The notes beneath the pieces are model-generated. The model searched no databases. It was not told the origin of the DNA and worked only from the letters and a program-made list of their open reading frames with translations. Made by a program: the position numbers and the translations under genes. Shown in pieces: positions 1-9,904 of a stretch of DNA of 64,000 nucleotides. This DNA comes from Juglans regia. Its lineage: Eukaryota > Streptophyta > Magnoliopsida > Fagales > Juglandaceae. Every line of letters starts with the position of its first letter. Within the stretch, counting starts at the first letter, position 1. Location: NCBI RefSeq assembly GCF_001411555.2, contig NW_023361708.1:1-64000 (forward strand), in the 5' to 3' direction.

Positions 1-1821
1 AAAGTTTTATTTGGACACTTGGCAAGATCTTAGCCACACATAGTAAATGGTATTAAACTCTTGGCACAAAGAAGAACCATTAGATAGATTTGTGAAGGAA
101 TCAAGGTGTGAGATCATGCCACCTAAGCAAAGCTGTGTTTCATCTGTTCAACCAAATTGTGCCAGACCAAAGAGGGTTTCAACCCTAGAAAAACCCTAAA
201 TGGTTGGAATCCAACTGAAACCCCAAAAGCTTGGTTGAAACCAAAACCCTAAATGGTTTTCCCAAACCCTAAAGTTGTTCTCCAAACCCATTTTAATCCG
301 ATTTCTAGCATTGTGTTTAATCACTTGGTTAAATCACTTCTACATGCTGTTAATTAATCAAATCCTTGTTATGACATCATTATTCAACCTTTTAAACCTT
401 GGGAATTTGATTGGGCCAAGAAAAATTGATTTTGAGCTTGATAGCATCTCAAACCCTAACCAAACCCCCTTTAAACCCCAAATTGAAGCCCACTTGGTGG
501 GGCCCACCAAGGCCCACGAAATTGGCCACCTTGGCAAAGCTTCTTAGAGAAGTTTCCACCCCCACATGGCAGACCATCCACTGCCATTGGCTGCACCCAA
601 TAGTGCCTTGATGTGAAGGAGAAATCCACTCCATCAACCTCCATCTTTCACAGCTGTTGCAGGCAATCTCTGCCCCTCACTATTCTCCACTTTATGTCAC
701 ATAGCCACCTCCAATCAAGGGTCATTCCAGCCCACAAATTCTCCCTCCAGGAGTCTATAGTCGTGCAAGGCACTTTTCATTCCATTTTATCACTTCTTTT
801 CCCCCGTTCTTAGAGAGAAACCCAAAAGAGCTCTCTCGGTCAGATTTCTGGGACATTTTGCGTGGCCATTTTAGACCCTTTGAAAGTATTTTCCCAAAAT
901 TATTCCTTAACATAAGTTGTTCTTCTTTGAGTCTAGTTTCCGTGGATATCTTATTAGTCTCATTCCATACTAATTTGATCGGTCAAAAGTATTTTTAACC
1001 ATGGAAAGGTCATTCTGGGCGTGAAACTGGAGAGTATGTCATGTTTTGGAAGTTTTGACCAAGCTAATGGACATATCTTGGTCCGAAAATTTTATGGAGT
1101 GTTGTTAACATGTGTTTATGAATGTTCATTAAGGTTTTGTTGCTTGGATAAAGCTTTTGATGATAGATTTTCTTAGAGTTAGAAACTTGAAAACTGGAAG
1201 TGGAAAAACAGTTTCTGTTTGGTGAAAGTTTGAATATTTAATCTTATTCCAAAGGCTTTGATATTTTTATATGATGACCCTAAGCCTCTTATATACATGT
1301 TAGGATGTTATTTCGAAGATATTTAGTATTAGTTTTAAAGATATGATTTTCTATGCAAGAGGATTTCGGTTAGGCCTAAACTTTGATGTTTTTGAGTTAG
1401 ATCCATGTTTTATTAAATTTTAGCCATGTGATTTTAAGTTTGATGGTTGGATCTTCTTTAGGACACATTTTTAAACTATGTGATGTGTTAGTTTGAAGAT
1501 CACATGTCTTTAAGCCATGGATCAAGAGATTGATCATAGTTAGTTGGGAAAATCAGTTTCTGTTTTGGACTAAGTTTAAAACCAAAAACTCCAAGTGTTG
1601 TTTTGTGTTTTTTGGTGAGTTTTGTTTGATGATTTAAAGCATGTTTGATCTTAGGATGACGTTATGAATATGTTAGAAGTAAGATTTGATTTTTTGGAAT
1701 TCTTGGAGATGTTTTTATTAAGGTCAAAACTTGTGATTTAAGGTTTACTTTTTGTTAAAAAGTTTGAGTCTTTTTACAAAAAGTTTGGTATTGATAATTA
1801 GTTTTTCTTAATGGATATTTT
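1..1821 (+). mobile_element. Diverged family-B LTR fragment
   Basis: This stretch follows, with many substitutions, the solo family-B LTR at 50619-55013, beginning about 480 bases into that LTR (near 51099). Shared landmarks are the 'ttggacacttggcaagatcttagccacac' block near position 10, the 'aaccctaaa' cluster, and the 'ggtcattctgggcg' and 'gaaactggaag' blocks around 1000-1200. It is cut by the window edge on the left and by element A at 1822. The part corresponding to the 102-codon open frame of other copies is replaced by unrelated sequence near 540-620. No coding capacity is supported. It is clearly older than the other family-B copies. Confidence 0.8.
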
Positions 1822-2716
1822 TGTAACACCCCGTATTTTAATGTATTTTTATTGAATGATTATTTTTATGTTATTCAAAAAATTATTCTTTTGTTTTAAA
1901 ATTACTGGATTTTAATTGGGTTATTTTTAGGATTTTTAATTTGATGAAAATTATTATTTATGTGCTTTTAATATTTATTTATTGTTATGCATTTAAATTG
2001 CTTTTAATATTTAAATTAATTACTGTGAGATTTAATTATTTCAATTTGACTTTACCATTACGTTTAAATTATTTTATTTAATTTGTGGTTTTAAAATCAT
2101 TTCCGTTGGATCATTTTCGTGACCCAAGTTATGAGGATTGGACCTCATTTCTTCCCCTCTATTTTTCTCTTTCCTCTCTTTCTTCTTTTCTTTCTCTTTT
2201 TCTTTCCTTTTTCTTTCTTTCCCGCTGCATTTCCCCCGTGCGCGAGCCCCCTCCCTTTCTCTCTCCCCGTGCGTTCGTCTCCTCTCCCAGCCCGCCGCCG
2301 TCGAGCCGCCGTGGTCGACACCGCCCCCTCCATTTGGTTCCCCTGCCGCCGGCGACCTCACCCTACCAACCTCACTTCCATCCGAGCCACCGTTAGCCTC
2401 CACGCACGGCTTGAAGCCGCGGCCTTCACCTCCTTCGCGCGCCGCCGTAGCGCCACCATTGGCCACCATCTTCCTACCACTTCATCCCCGACCTCTTGGC
2501 AACCCAATGGACCCAACCCCGGCTCCGATCCGTCACCGGTGAAGCACAACCAAGTCCATCTCCGATTTCGGCATTTTTGGCCTAAAACCACCCTTTGCGC
2601 CGTCATCCACGGCAAACCGCCACCACCATTGGCTTCACCGACCTCTCTAGGCCCTACCCTATCGTTTTGGGGTCTTCGTTTGTCTCCGTTGAAAAGTGGG
2701 TATTTGTGACCCACGG

Positions 2717-2739
2717 CCACAGTGTATTTTACACTGTGG
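2717..2739. promoter_or_regulatory. Perfect hairpin in LTR A
   Basis: The arms CCACAGTGTA and TACACTGTGG pair perfectly across a 3-nt TTT loop. The same structure occurs in the 3' LTR at 9882-9904. It lies just 3' of the CpG-rich block. Its role is not known. Confidence 0.6.
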
Positions 2740-3628
2740 TGTTGCTCAGACGTCACCTTTTTCAGCTTCGTGATCCTCCGGAAATTATCTTATAGCGCTG
2801 TAAGTATTTCTCCAAAGTATTCTCATGAATTTTATGTATTTTTGCACTAACGCATTTCACTGTATTTTTTGGCATGCCGGACTGAGTCCGAGGAGTACGG
2901 GGGTCGGATGGATTTATGATTGGAGTTGTTTGGGTTGGTTTGATTGGATTGGTTATTGGTTATCGAGGAATGTGGATTTGTGTTGGTACATGTGCATATC
3001 ATTATTTCATGCATGATCATGTTTGTAAAGGAAAACTGGGTTTTCGTGTATTGCATTCATGTTCATGTGTTTATGAAAACTGGGTTTTCATGTGAATGAT
3101 TTGTTGGGTGCGTGTGTATCATGAACCCCAAGCCGAGATGGGGTATTATCTCGGTGGAGCTCCTCTGGTTACTCGGGAGCGGAATAAACTGAGTAACGTC
3201 CCCTGGATTGCCGCTGGGCGACAATGGGATCGGACGAGTGATTCGTGCCGACTCCGTGGTCCTTCTGCTGGCGGGGACTAGAGGATGTCTGGCCATGTAC
3301 TCGCTGGGCGCGGAACTGGGCATCGATCGTTGTGTAGTGGATGTACCCACGAACGTGTTGGGCGCGTAAGTGGGCATCGCTACAAAGCCAGGGTGTACGG
3401 ATGACCCATAGGGGAGATCATGGTGCATACACTAAAAATGGACTATTTTCTGGGAAAATAGCGTGTGTTGGATTTTTTGTAATTCATTTTCTGGGAAAAT
3501 GTTTTACGGAGTATTTATTGGGCCAAATGAGATTTTTGGCGTGTGTTGGAAAATTATCATTTTCGGGGAAAATGATGTTTTGAGAAAAATGCATATTTCA
3601 TCATATGCATGCATGTTAGTTGTATTAA

Positions 3629-3757
3629 ATGCATTTTATTCCTGAGATTATTTTTGGGTTATACTTACCTGCGGTACCATTTTGTGGTAACGCAGATTTT
3701 GATGCAGATGAGGAGGAGGAGGGCGAGCCTGAGGAGATGGCTCCGCCCGAGGAGTGA
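3629..3757 (+). CDS. Small acidic open frame within 5' LTR A
   Basis: A 42-codon frame starts at ATG 3629 and ends at TGA 3755-3757. Its C-terminal half is very acidic (DFDADEEEEGEPEE then MAPPEE). The 3' LTR carries the same frame (10785-10910) with an in-frame loss of one codon, one synonymous change, and several replacements in the acidic stretch. Frame-preserving change in both LTRs is suggestive but not proof. The upstream part reads as generic translated non-coding DNA, and an alternative is that only the underlying DNA repeat (GATGAGGAGGAG) is conserved. No homologue is recognised with certainty. Confidence 0.2.
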   Translation: MHFIPEIIFGLYLPAVPFCGNADFDADEEEEGEPEEMAPPEE

Positions 3758-4038
3758 TCTGGGATCACTGTTTATTGTTATTTTATTTTACCCTCTTGTA
3801 TTTTCGGGACATGTGTTAACTTTATTTTTGGATGACTGTATAACTGCTTTTAAAACTTTACTGATGTTTACTTGTATTTAAATTCTGGTACTTAGTTGAC
3901 TAATTCGCTGCGTTGTTGTTGTACACCATTGCATGTACACACACTTGGCACGTACGTTGGGATGTGTGACCGTGTTGTCATCATCCCGGCGTCTCGATTT
4001 TCGTGTTTTCCTTACACGGGGGTCGGGGGCGCCACAGG

Positions 4039-4050
4039 TGGTATCAGAGC
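4039..4050 (+). other. Primer-binding site of element A
   Basis: TGGTATCAGAGC lies two bases after the 5' LTR end. It is complementary to the 3' end of initiator-tRNA-Met, the usual primer of plant Ty3/gypsy elements. The untranslated leader from here to 4315 is T-rich and holds nothing else I can support. Confidence 0.93.
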
Positions 4051-4315
4051 CGTTCGGCTCTGGGTAAAACCACATGTCCCTTAGGATAGTACCAGAAATT
4101 ATTTTATTGTTTTAAAATAATTTTTTTAAAAGTGTTGTAAGTTAAATGATTATTTTAAAAATAAATATGTGATATTATGAGTTTATTGTTGTTTTATTTT
4201 ATGTTAATTGATGTTATTTAATTTAATTTTATCTTATTGTATTTTTGTTTTGCTTTGGTTGAGTTTGGTTTTATCTGGATTTAAGCGGGGTTGGAGGTTG
4301 CTCTATGACAGGACT

Positions 4316-5464
4316 ATGGTGAGACCAAGAAGGCAAGCTAATGTGCCCGAAGATGAGCTATCCAGGGGTGAAAGAGACGATGCCATTGCAAGGGCGTTGA
4401 ATAGAATGTCAGACTTGTACGAGCAGAATTTCCGACCGCCGCAAGGAGATCTAAATAGAGCGGTCCAAGTGGGGTGCACCTATGAGCGCTTCCTGGCGCA
4501 TAGGACTCCTGCCTTTACTGGGGAGGAGGATCCAATGCGAGCTAGGAGGTGGATTCTAGATTTGGAAAGGACCTTTGAAGTCTGTGGGTGTACAGAGGTC
4601 CAGATGGTTTTGTATGCAAGTTATATGCTACAAGGTGAAGCAGCATATTGGTGGGAGACCAAGCGGTCACTCCTAGAAATGGAGTTCGGATCCTTGGCTG
4701 CTGTGTCCTGGCAGCGGTTTAAAAAGGAATTTGATGATCGATACTTTCCTGTTTCAGTGAGAAGGCAGAAGGCTCGGGAGTTTAATAATTTGGTTCAAGG
4801 AGGTATGACGGTCGAGCAATATGCAACGAAATTTATGGAGCTTGGACGGTTCGCTCCTCACCTCATTGCCACCGAAGAGCTGCAGGTGGAGCGTTTTATG
4901 GAGGGTCTGCGCCCTGAAGTACGCAGACAAGTGGCTTGTCTCCAGATTGTGGAATTTCAGAAGTTGGTAGACTTGGCCAGTATCGCAGAGCGCGAGAGTA
5001 GCTTTGTAGTGGGCTCCCCTCCAGGTCAGAAAAGACGGAGTTATCTTGGTGAAGGAAGCAGTTCTGGATCGCCACAGAAATTTGTTCAGAGGACCGGGAC
5101 CCGTCCACAGACAACCTCCGGTGTTCGTGCAGGAGGCCGGACTCCAGTATGCCCGAGATGTAGTAGAGCCCATGAGGGTGATTGTGGTCAAAGGGGCATT
5201 CAGTGTTTTAGATGTGGCCAGCCGGGTCACTTTGCTCGGGAGTGTCCCAGTCTAGTTCAAGGAGGTCAAGGTGGTCAAGGAGGACGAGGAGGTCGTCGAG
5301 GTGGAAGGGGCAACCAGAGACAGTTGGTACAAGCCCGAGTTTATGCGGTGACTCCTGGCGACGTGGATTATGAGGCTCCAGAGACCCATGATGCTGGAGT
5401 GATTACTGGTATGTATGTAGTTATTTTATTTGGGTTTATTGTTTGGTGTGGTTGGGTTTTTTGA
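4316..5464 (+). CDS. gag: Gag polyprotein of element A (unspliced form)
   Basis: Gag forms the cytoplasmic virus-like particle and packages element RNA. I chose ATG 4316 because it starts the recognisable MVRPRRQ N-terminus; the frame is open back to 4208, but that part reads as T-rich leader. The retrotransposon Gag domain occupies about residues 60-200 (RRWILDLERTFEVCGC, GEAAYWWE, FKKEFDDRYFP). Two cysteine motifs follow: CX2CX4HX3C (279-290) and a classic CCHC knuckle CFRCGQPGHFAREC (297-310). An RG-rich tail (about 320-340) probably binds RNA. The last 18 codons before TGA 5462-5464 are encoded by the intron-like insert and are strongly hydrophobic, unlike any Gag tail. The conventional Gag sequence ends near residue 365, after the VITG motif. 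Codon use and frame match pol downstream. Confidence 0.9.
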   Translation: MVRPRRQANVPEDELSRGERDDAIARALNRMSDLYEQNFRPPQGDLNRAVQVGCTYERFLAHRTPAFTGEEDPMRARRWILDLERTFEVCGCTEVQMVLYASYMLQGEAAYWWETKRSLLEMEFGSLAAVSWQRFKKEFDDRYFPVSVRRQKAREFNNLVQGGMTVEQYATKFMELGRFAPHLIATEELQVERFMEGLRPEVRRQVACLQIVEFQKLVDLASIAERESSFVVGSPPGQKRRSYLGEGSSSGSPQKFVQRTGTRPQTTSGVRAGGRTPVCPRCSRAHEGDCGQRGIQCFRCGQPGHFARECPSLVQGGQGGQGGRGGRRGGRGNQRQLVQARVYAVTPGDVDYEAPETHDAGVITGMYVVILFGFIVWCGWVF

Positions 5465-5492
5465 ATTTGTTTGGTGGTTGTGTTTGCATCAG
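5409..5492 (+). other. Probable 84-nt intron at the gag/protease junction
   Basis: The insert begins GTATGTATG after ACTG and ends TTTGCATCAG before GAAG, close to plant donor and acceptor consensus. It is U-rich, as plant introns are, and contains a TGA (5462) in the gag-pol frame. Its length is a multiple of three, and frame 2 resumes directly at 5493. Upstream codons read up to VITG and downstream ones continue RVRLYD toward the protease DSGAS. That is the uninterrupted spacing seen in related elements, such as the remnant at 24867-25110. Retention would give Gag only; removal would give Gag-Pol. The splice call rests on sequence alone. Confidence 0.75.
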
Positions 5493-6829
5493 GAAGAGTT
5501 CGTCTATATGATTTTTATGCTTGTACTTTGTTTGATTCTGGGGCGTCCCAATCTTTTGTGTCTGCCACGTTTGCACGAATGTGCAATTTGGTTACAGAAC
5601 CTCTACCACAATCCTTAGTTGTGGCTCTTCCTAATAGCGAGATCGTGTGTTGCTCCAAGGTTGCTTTGGGTTGTCCTTTGGATCTTGGTGGAAGGACACT
5701 GGATGCAGATTTGATTGTATTCAAGTTGCTTGGTTTTGATATAATTTTGGGTATGGATTGGCTGTATCGTTATTCTGCGAATATTGATTGTAGAAGACGA
5801 GTAATTGGTTTTCAACTCTCGGATGTGGATTATTTAGAATTCGTGGGAAGTAAGTTAAAGGCAAGACCATCAGTTATATCAGCAGTTCAAGCTAAGAGAG
5901 ATATAGCTTGTGGGGCAGATGCTTTTTTGGTCCAAGTCGTATCTACACCATCTGAGAAGAAATCTTTAGCGGATATTCCAGTGGTGGAAGAATTTCCCGA
6001 TGTGTTCGTGGATGAGTTACCTGGATTGCCTCCCGTTCGTGACATGGAATTTGTTATTGATCTGGAACCCGGGGCGGCTCCTGTGCATAAGGCTCCTTAC
6101 CGCATGGCACCGGCCGAGTTAAAAGAGTTGAAGACTCAATTGCAAGAATTGGTTGACAAAGGATTTATTCAGCCTAGTACTTCGCCCTGGGGAGCGCCTG
6201 TTTTGTTTGTCAAGAAGAAAGATGGTACTCTCAGAATGTGCATAGACTATCGGGAGCTTAACAAGGTGACTATCAAGAACAAGTACCCTCTTCCAAGAAT
6301 TGATGATCTGTTTGATCAGCTTCAGGGAGCAGCTGTCTTTTCAAAGATTGACTTGAGATCAGGGTACTATCAGCTGAGGATAAGGGATAAGGACGTGCCC
6401 AAGACTGCTTTTAGGACGAGGTATGGGCATTATGAACTTAAGGTGATGTCTTTTGGGTTAGCGAACGCTCCAGCCGCTTTTATGGATTTAATGAATCGGG
6501 TGTTTCAACCCTTTTTGGACTCTTTTGTGGTGGTGTTTCTTGACGACATTCTGATTTATTCCCGAGACTTGGAAGAGCATGCTTGTCACCTTCGTCTGGC
6601 GCTTGGGAAATTAAGAGAGCATCAATTGTACGCTAAGTTGAGCAAGTGTGAATTCTGGTTAGAAGAAGTTAAGTTTCTTGGACATGTGATTTCTCAAGAA
6701 GGGGTGGCTGTAGATCCTAGTAAAGTAGAAGCTGTTTTGTCATGGCCTCGCCCTTCAACAGTTCGTGAGATACGAAGTTTCTTGGGACTTGCCGGTTACT
6801 ATCGAAGATTTGTGGAAGGTTTTTCTTGA
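5493..6829 (+). pseudogene. pol: Pol part 1: aspartic protease and reverse transcriptase
   Basis: The frame continues gag after the intron-like insert; an ATG-initiated reading could start at 5471, inside the insert. The aspartic protease motif LFDSGAS has its catalytic Asp at 5534. The linker ([16 protein letters not shown]) leads into a Ty3-type RT with motifs [41 protein letters not shown] and [11 protein letters not shown]. The catalytic FLDD has its aspartates at 6542-6547. The RT thumb-side motif KCEFW and the sequence [11 protein letters not shown] follow. Translation would stop at TGA 6827-6829, just before the connection/RNase H part, so no complete polyprotein can be made. All RT catalytic residues look intact. 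The TGA is one C-to-T transition from CGA, as expected from methylated CpG decay. Confidence 0.9.
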
Positions 6830-8875
6830 CTATCAGGACCTCTCACTGCTTTGACTAGGAAGAATACGGAGTTTGTATGGTCTGACAAATGTGAGAGAAG
6901 TTTTCAAGAGTTGAAGAGAAGATTGACAATGGCACCTATTTTGGCACTTCCAGAGCCACACAAGCCATTTGTGATTTTTAGTGATGCATCCAAATTCGGG
7001 TTGGGATGCGTTCTTATGCAAGAGGGACGGGTTGTTGCTTATGCATCTCGTCAGTTGAAAATTCATGAAAGGAATTATCCTACACATGATTTGGAGTTGG
7101 CGGCAATAGTTTTTGCTCTTAAGATTTGGCGGCATTATCTGTATGGAGAAGCCTGTGAAGTTTATACTGATCACAAGAGCTTGAAGCATCTGTTTACTCA
7201 GAAGAATCTCAATATGAGACAGAGACGGTGGTTAGAGTTGATTAGCGACTACCAGTGTGAGATCAAGTATCATCCCGGAAAGGCGAATCTAGTCGCTGAT
7301 GCTTTGAGTAGAAAATCTCAACAAGTGGATGAAGCAGAGTCATCGGATTTGGACTCTCTCCTTTGTGGAATGAGGAGACTTCTTATCGAGAGTTCACAGC
7401 AAGAGGAATTGTTATCCTCAGTCTTGGATGTCCGAGTAGTGGATTTTGAAGAATTGAAGACTCTTCAAAGAAGGGATCCTACATTGTTAGCTATCAGGAA
7501 AAGAGTCAGGAAGTCTAGAGGACCCTTGCATTACGGCTTGGATAAGGATGGTATTCTTCGGTTTCGGGATCGTAGAGTGATTCCCCGAGATTCTGAATTT
7601 AAAGAGCGGATTTTGGCAGAAGCTCATGCGGCTCCTTATTCAGTTCATCCAGGAAGCACGAAGATGTATCGAGATTTAAAGAGGAATTTCTGGTGGGAAG
7701 GAATGAAGTTGGACATCGCTTTGTTTATTGAGAAATGTGACACGTGTCGTCGAGTAAAGGCTAAGCATCAAAGACCTGCTGGTAGACTTCAACCTCTCCC
7801 TATTCCTGAGTGGAAGTGGGATGATATTTCTATGGATTTTGTTGTGGGTTTACCGAGAACTCCTAGTGGGAAGAACTCAATTTGGGTGATTGTTGATCGG
7901 TTGACCAAGAGTGCCCATTTCTTGCCTGTTAATAATACTGACTCTTTGGGTAAGTTGACTCGGTTATATGTCAAGGAGATAGTGCGTTTGCATGGAGTAC
8001 CCAAGAGCATCGTGTCAGATCGGGACCCGCGGTTTACGTCCCATTTTTGGAAGAGCTTGCAGGCGGCTTTAGGCACTAAGTTGAAGTTTAGTAGTGCATA
8101 TCACCCTCAAACAGACGGTCAATCAGAGCGTACTATTCAGACTCTGGAGGATATGTTGCGGTCTTGTGTCTTGGGATTTCAAGGAAGTTGGGAGAATCAT
8201 CTACCGCTTATTGAATTCTCTTACAATAACAGTTTTCATTCTTCCATCCAGATGGCCCCGTATGAAGCTTTGTATGGAAGGAAGTGCAGATCGCCCTTGT
8301 GTTGGGATGAAGTCGGCGAGAGTAAAGTAATTGGGCCTGAGATAATTCAAGAAATGAAGGATCAAGTTCAGTTTATAAGGACTAAAATGGCAGAAGCGCA
8401 AAATCTCCAGAAGAGTCACGCAGATACAAGAAGAAGAGACTTATCCTTTGAAGAAGGTGATTGGGTTTATCTTAAAGTCTCTCCTATGAAAGGCGTTAAG
8501 CGCTTTGGTAAGAAAGGAAAGCTTAGTCCAAGATATGTTGGCCCTTTTCAGATCGTAGAGAAAGTTGGGCTTGTTGCTTATAGAGTTGCCTTGCCAGATT
8601 ATTTTGGGGATGTTCATGATGTGTTTCATGTGTCTTCGTTGAAGAAGAGTTTTGGACAGCAAGAGCCACGTTTTGTTGACCCTGAACGCATTCAACTTCA
8701 GCCTAACCTTGCTTATGAAGTTGCCCCGACGCAGATTGTAGATTGGAAAGAGCAAAGATTAAGGTCCAAGACAATACCTATGGTGAAAGTGTCGTGGGGT
8801 GATCCGTTGGCTCAAGATTACTCTTGGGAAAGAGAAGCCGACATGAGGGAGCATTATCCTTACTTGTTTGTTTGA
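6830..8875 (+). pseudogene. pol: Pol part 2: RNase H, integrase and chromodomain
   Basis: This is in the same frame as part 1 and has no further stops until TGA 8873-8875. RNase H shows SDASKFGLG (Asp at 6983), the ELAAIVFAL glutamate, YTDHKSL and the terminal ADALSRK aspartate. Integrase has an HHCC zinc module (VHPG, CDTC) and a DDE core with aspartates in SMDFVVGLP and SDRDPRF and the glutamate in [17 protein letters not shown] module ([12 protein letters not shown]) follows. The last 50 residues ([32 protein letters not shown]) are a chromodomain, which in chromoviruses steers integration to methylated-histone heterochromatin. Without readthrough of the TGA at 6827 this half would not be translated as part of Pol. 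Confidence 0.9.
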
Positions 8876-8970
8876 TTTTGGTGGTATGTTTTTAAGTATG
8901 CTCTCGGTTGAATCTTGATCCTGTCTTAGTTTAATGTTTGACCTTGCTAATTTCGAGGACGAAATTTTTT

Positions 8971-8986
8971 TTTAAGGGAGGGAGGA
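8971..8986 (+). other. Polypurine tract of element A
   Basis: The purine run AAGGGAGGGAGGA abuts the 3' LTR start at 8987 and is preceded by the TTCGAGGACGAAATTT block common to plant Ty3/gypsy 3' ends. It primes plus-strand DNA synthesis. Confidence 0.9.
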
Positions 8987-9881
8987 TGTAACACCCCGTA
9001 TTTTAGTGTATTTTTATTGAAAGATTATATTTATGTTATTCAAAAAAATTATTCTTTTGTTTTAAAATTACTGGATTTTAATTGGGTTATTTTTAGGATT
9101 TTTAATTTGGTGAAAATTATTTTTATGTGCTTTCTTAATATTTATTTATTGTTGTGCATTTAAACTGCTTTTCATATTTAAATTAATTACTGTGAGATTT
9201 AATTATTTCAATTTGACTTTACCATTTCGTTTAAATTATTTTATTTAATTTGTGGTTTTAAAATCATTTCCGTTGGATCATTTTCGTGACCCAAGTTATG
9301 AGGATTGAACCTCATTTCTTTTCCTCTCTTTTTCTTTCCTCTCCTTTTCTTTTCCTTCCTTTTTCTCTTTTTCCCTTATTTTCCTTCGGCTTCTTTCTTC
9401 TCCCGCGCACGGACTCTCTCTCCCCTCTCCTCCGCCCGATCCTTCGTCCCCTCCCAGCGCCGCCGTCCGTCGGCAGTGGTCGACACCGCCCGGTCCCTTG
9501 CATTCCTCAGCTGCCGGCCGTCCTACCCCACCAATATCACCGCCGTTCGTACCACCGTTAGCCCCCACGAGACCCACGAAGCCGCGGCACTCTTTCCGCC
9601 GTTGCGCCGCCATCGCACCGCCATTGTCCACCATCTTCCTACCACTTCATCCCCGACCTCTTGGCAACCCTTTGGACCCAACCCCAGCTCCGATCCGTCT
9701 CCGGTGAAGCCCCACCGAGCCCATCTCCGATTTCGGCATTTTTGGCCTTAAAACACCCCTTGCGCCGTCATTCACGGCAAACCACCACCACCATTGGCTT
9801 CACCGACATCTCTAGGCCCTACCCTATCATTTTGGGGTCTTCGTTTGTCTCCGTTGAAAAGTGGGTATTTGTGACCCACGG

Positions 9882-9904
9882 CCACAGTGTATTTTACACT
9901 GTGG
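9882..9904. promoter_or_regulatory. Perfect hairpin in 3' LTR A
   Basis: This is the same 10-bp perfect stem and 3-nt loop as at 2717-2739, unchanged even though nearby LTR sequence has diverged. Confidence 0.6.

Larger units (their letters stand above)
1822..4036 (+). repeat. 5' LTR of element A
   Basis: It begins TGTAACACCCCG and ends GCGCCACA, two bases before the PBS, giving 2215 bp. It pairs with the 3' LTR starting at 8987. Inside are an AT-rich first 280 bases, a long pyrimidine tract (about 2150-2224), a CpG-rich stretch (about 2225-2660), a perfect hairpin (2717-2739) and a block (3063-3645) that is identical to the 3' LTR. Large GC-rich open frames at 2074-2756 in several frames on both strands follow base composition and are not genes. 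The promoter should lie in this LTR, but I see no convincing TATA box. Confidence 0.92.

Noticed and set aside
9..820. Frames 275-547 and 613-813 as exons of a gene at the left edge
   Set aside because: The DNA aligns to family-B LTR sequence and the frames are not maintained in other copies.
2074..2756. Overlapping proline/arginine-rich frames on both strands in LTR A (and 9286-9751)
   Set aside because: They follow the pyrimidine tract and CpG-rich composition, differ by frameshifts between the two LTRs and have no domain.
4754..5230. 158-codon frame on the minus strand within gag of element A
   Set aside because: It is the antisense shadow of a well-supported gag frame and has no domain.
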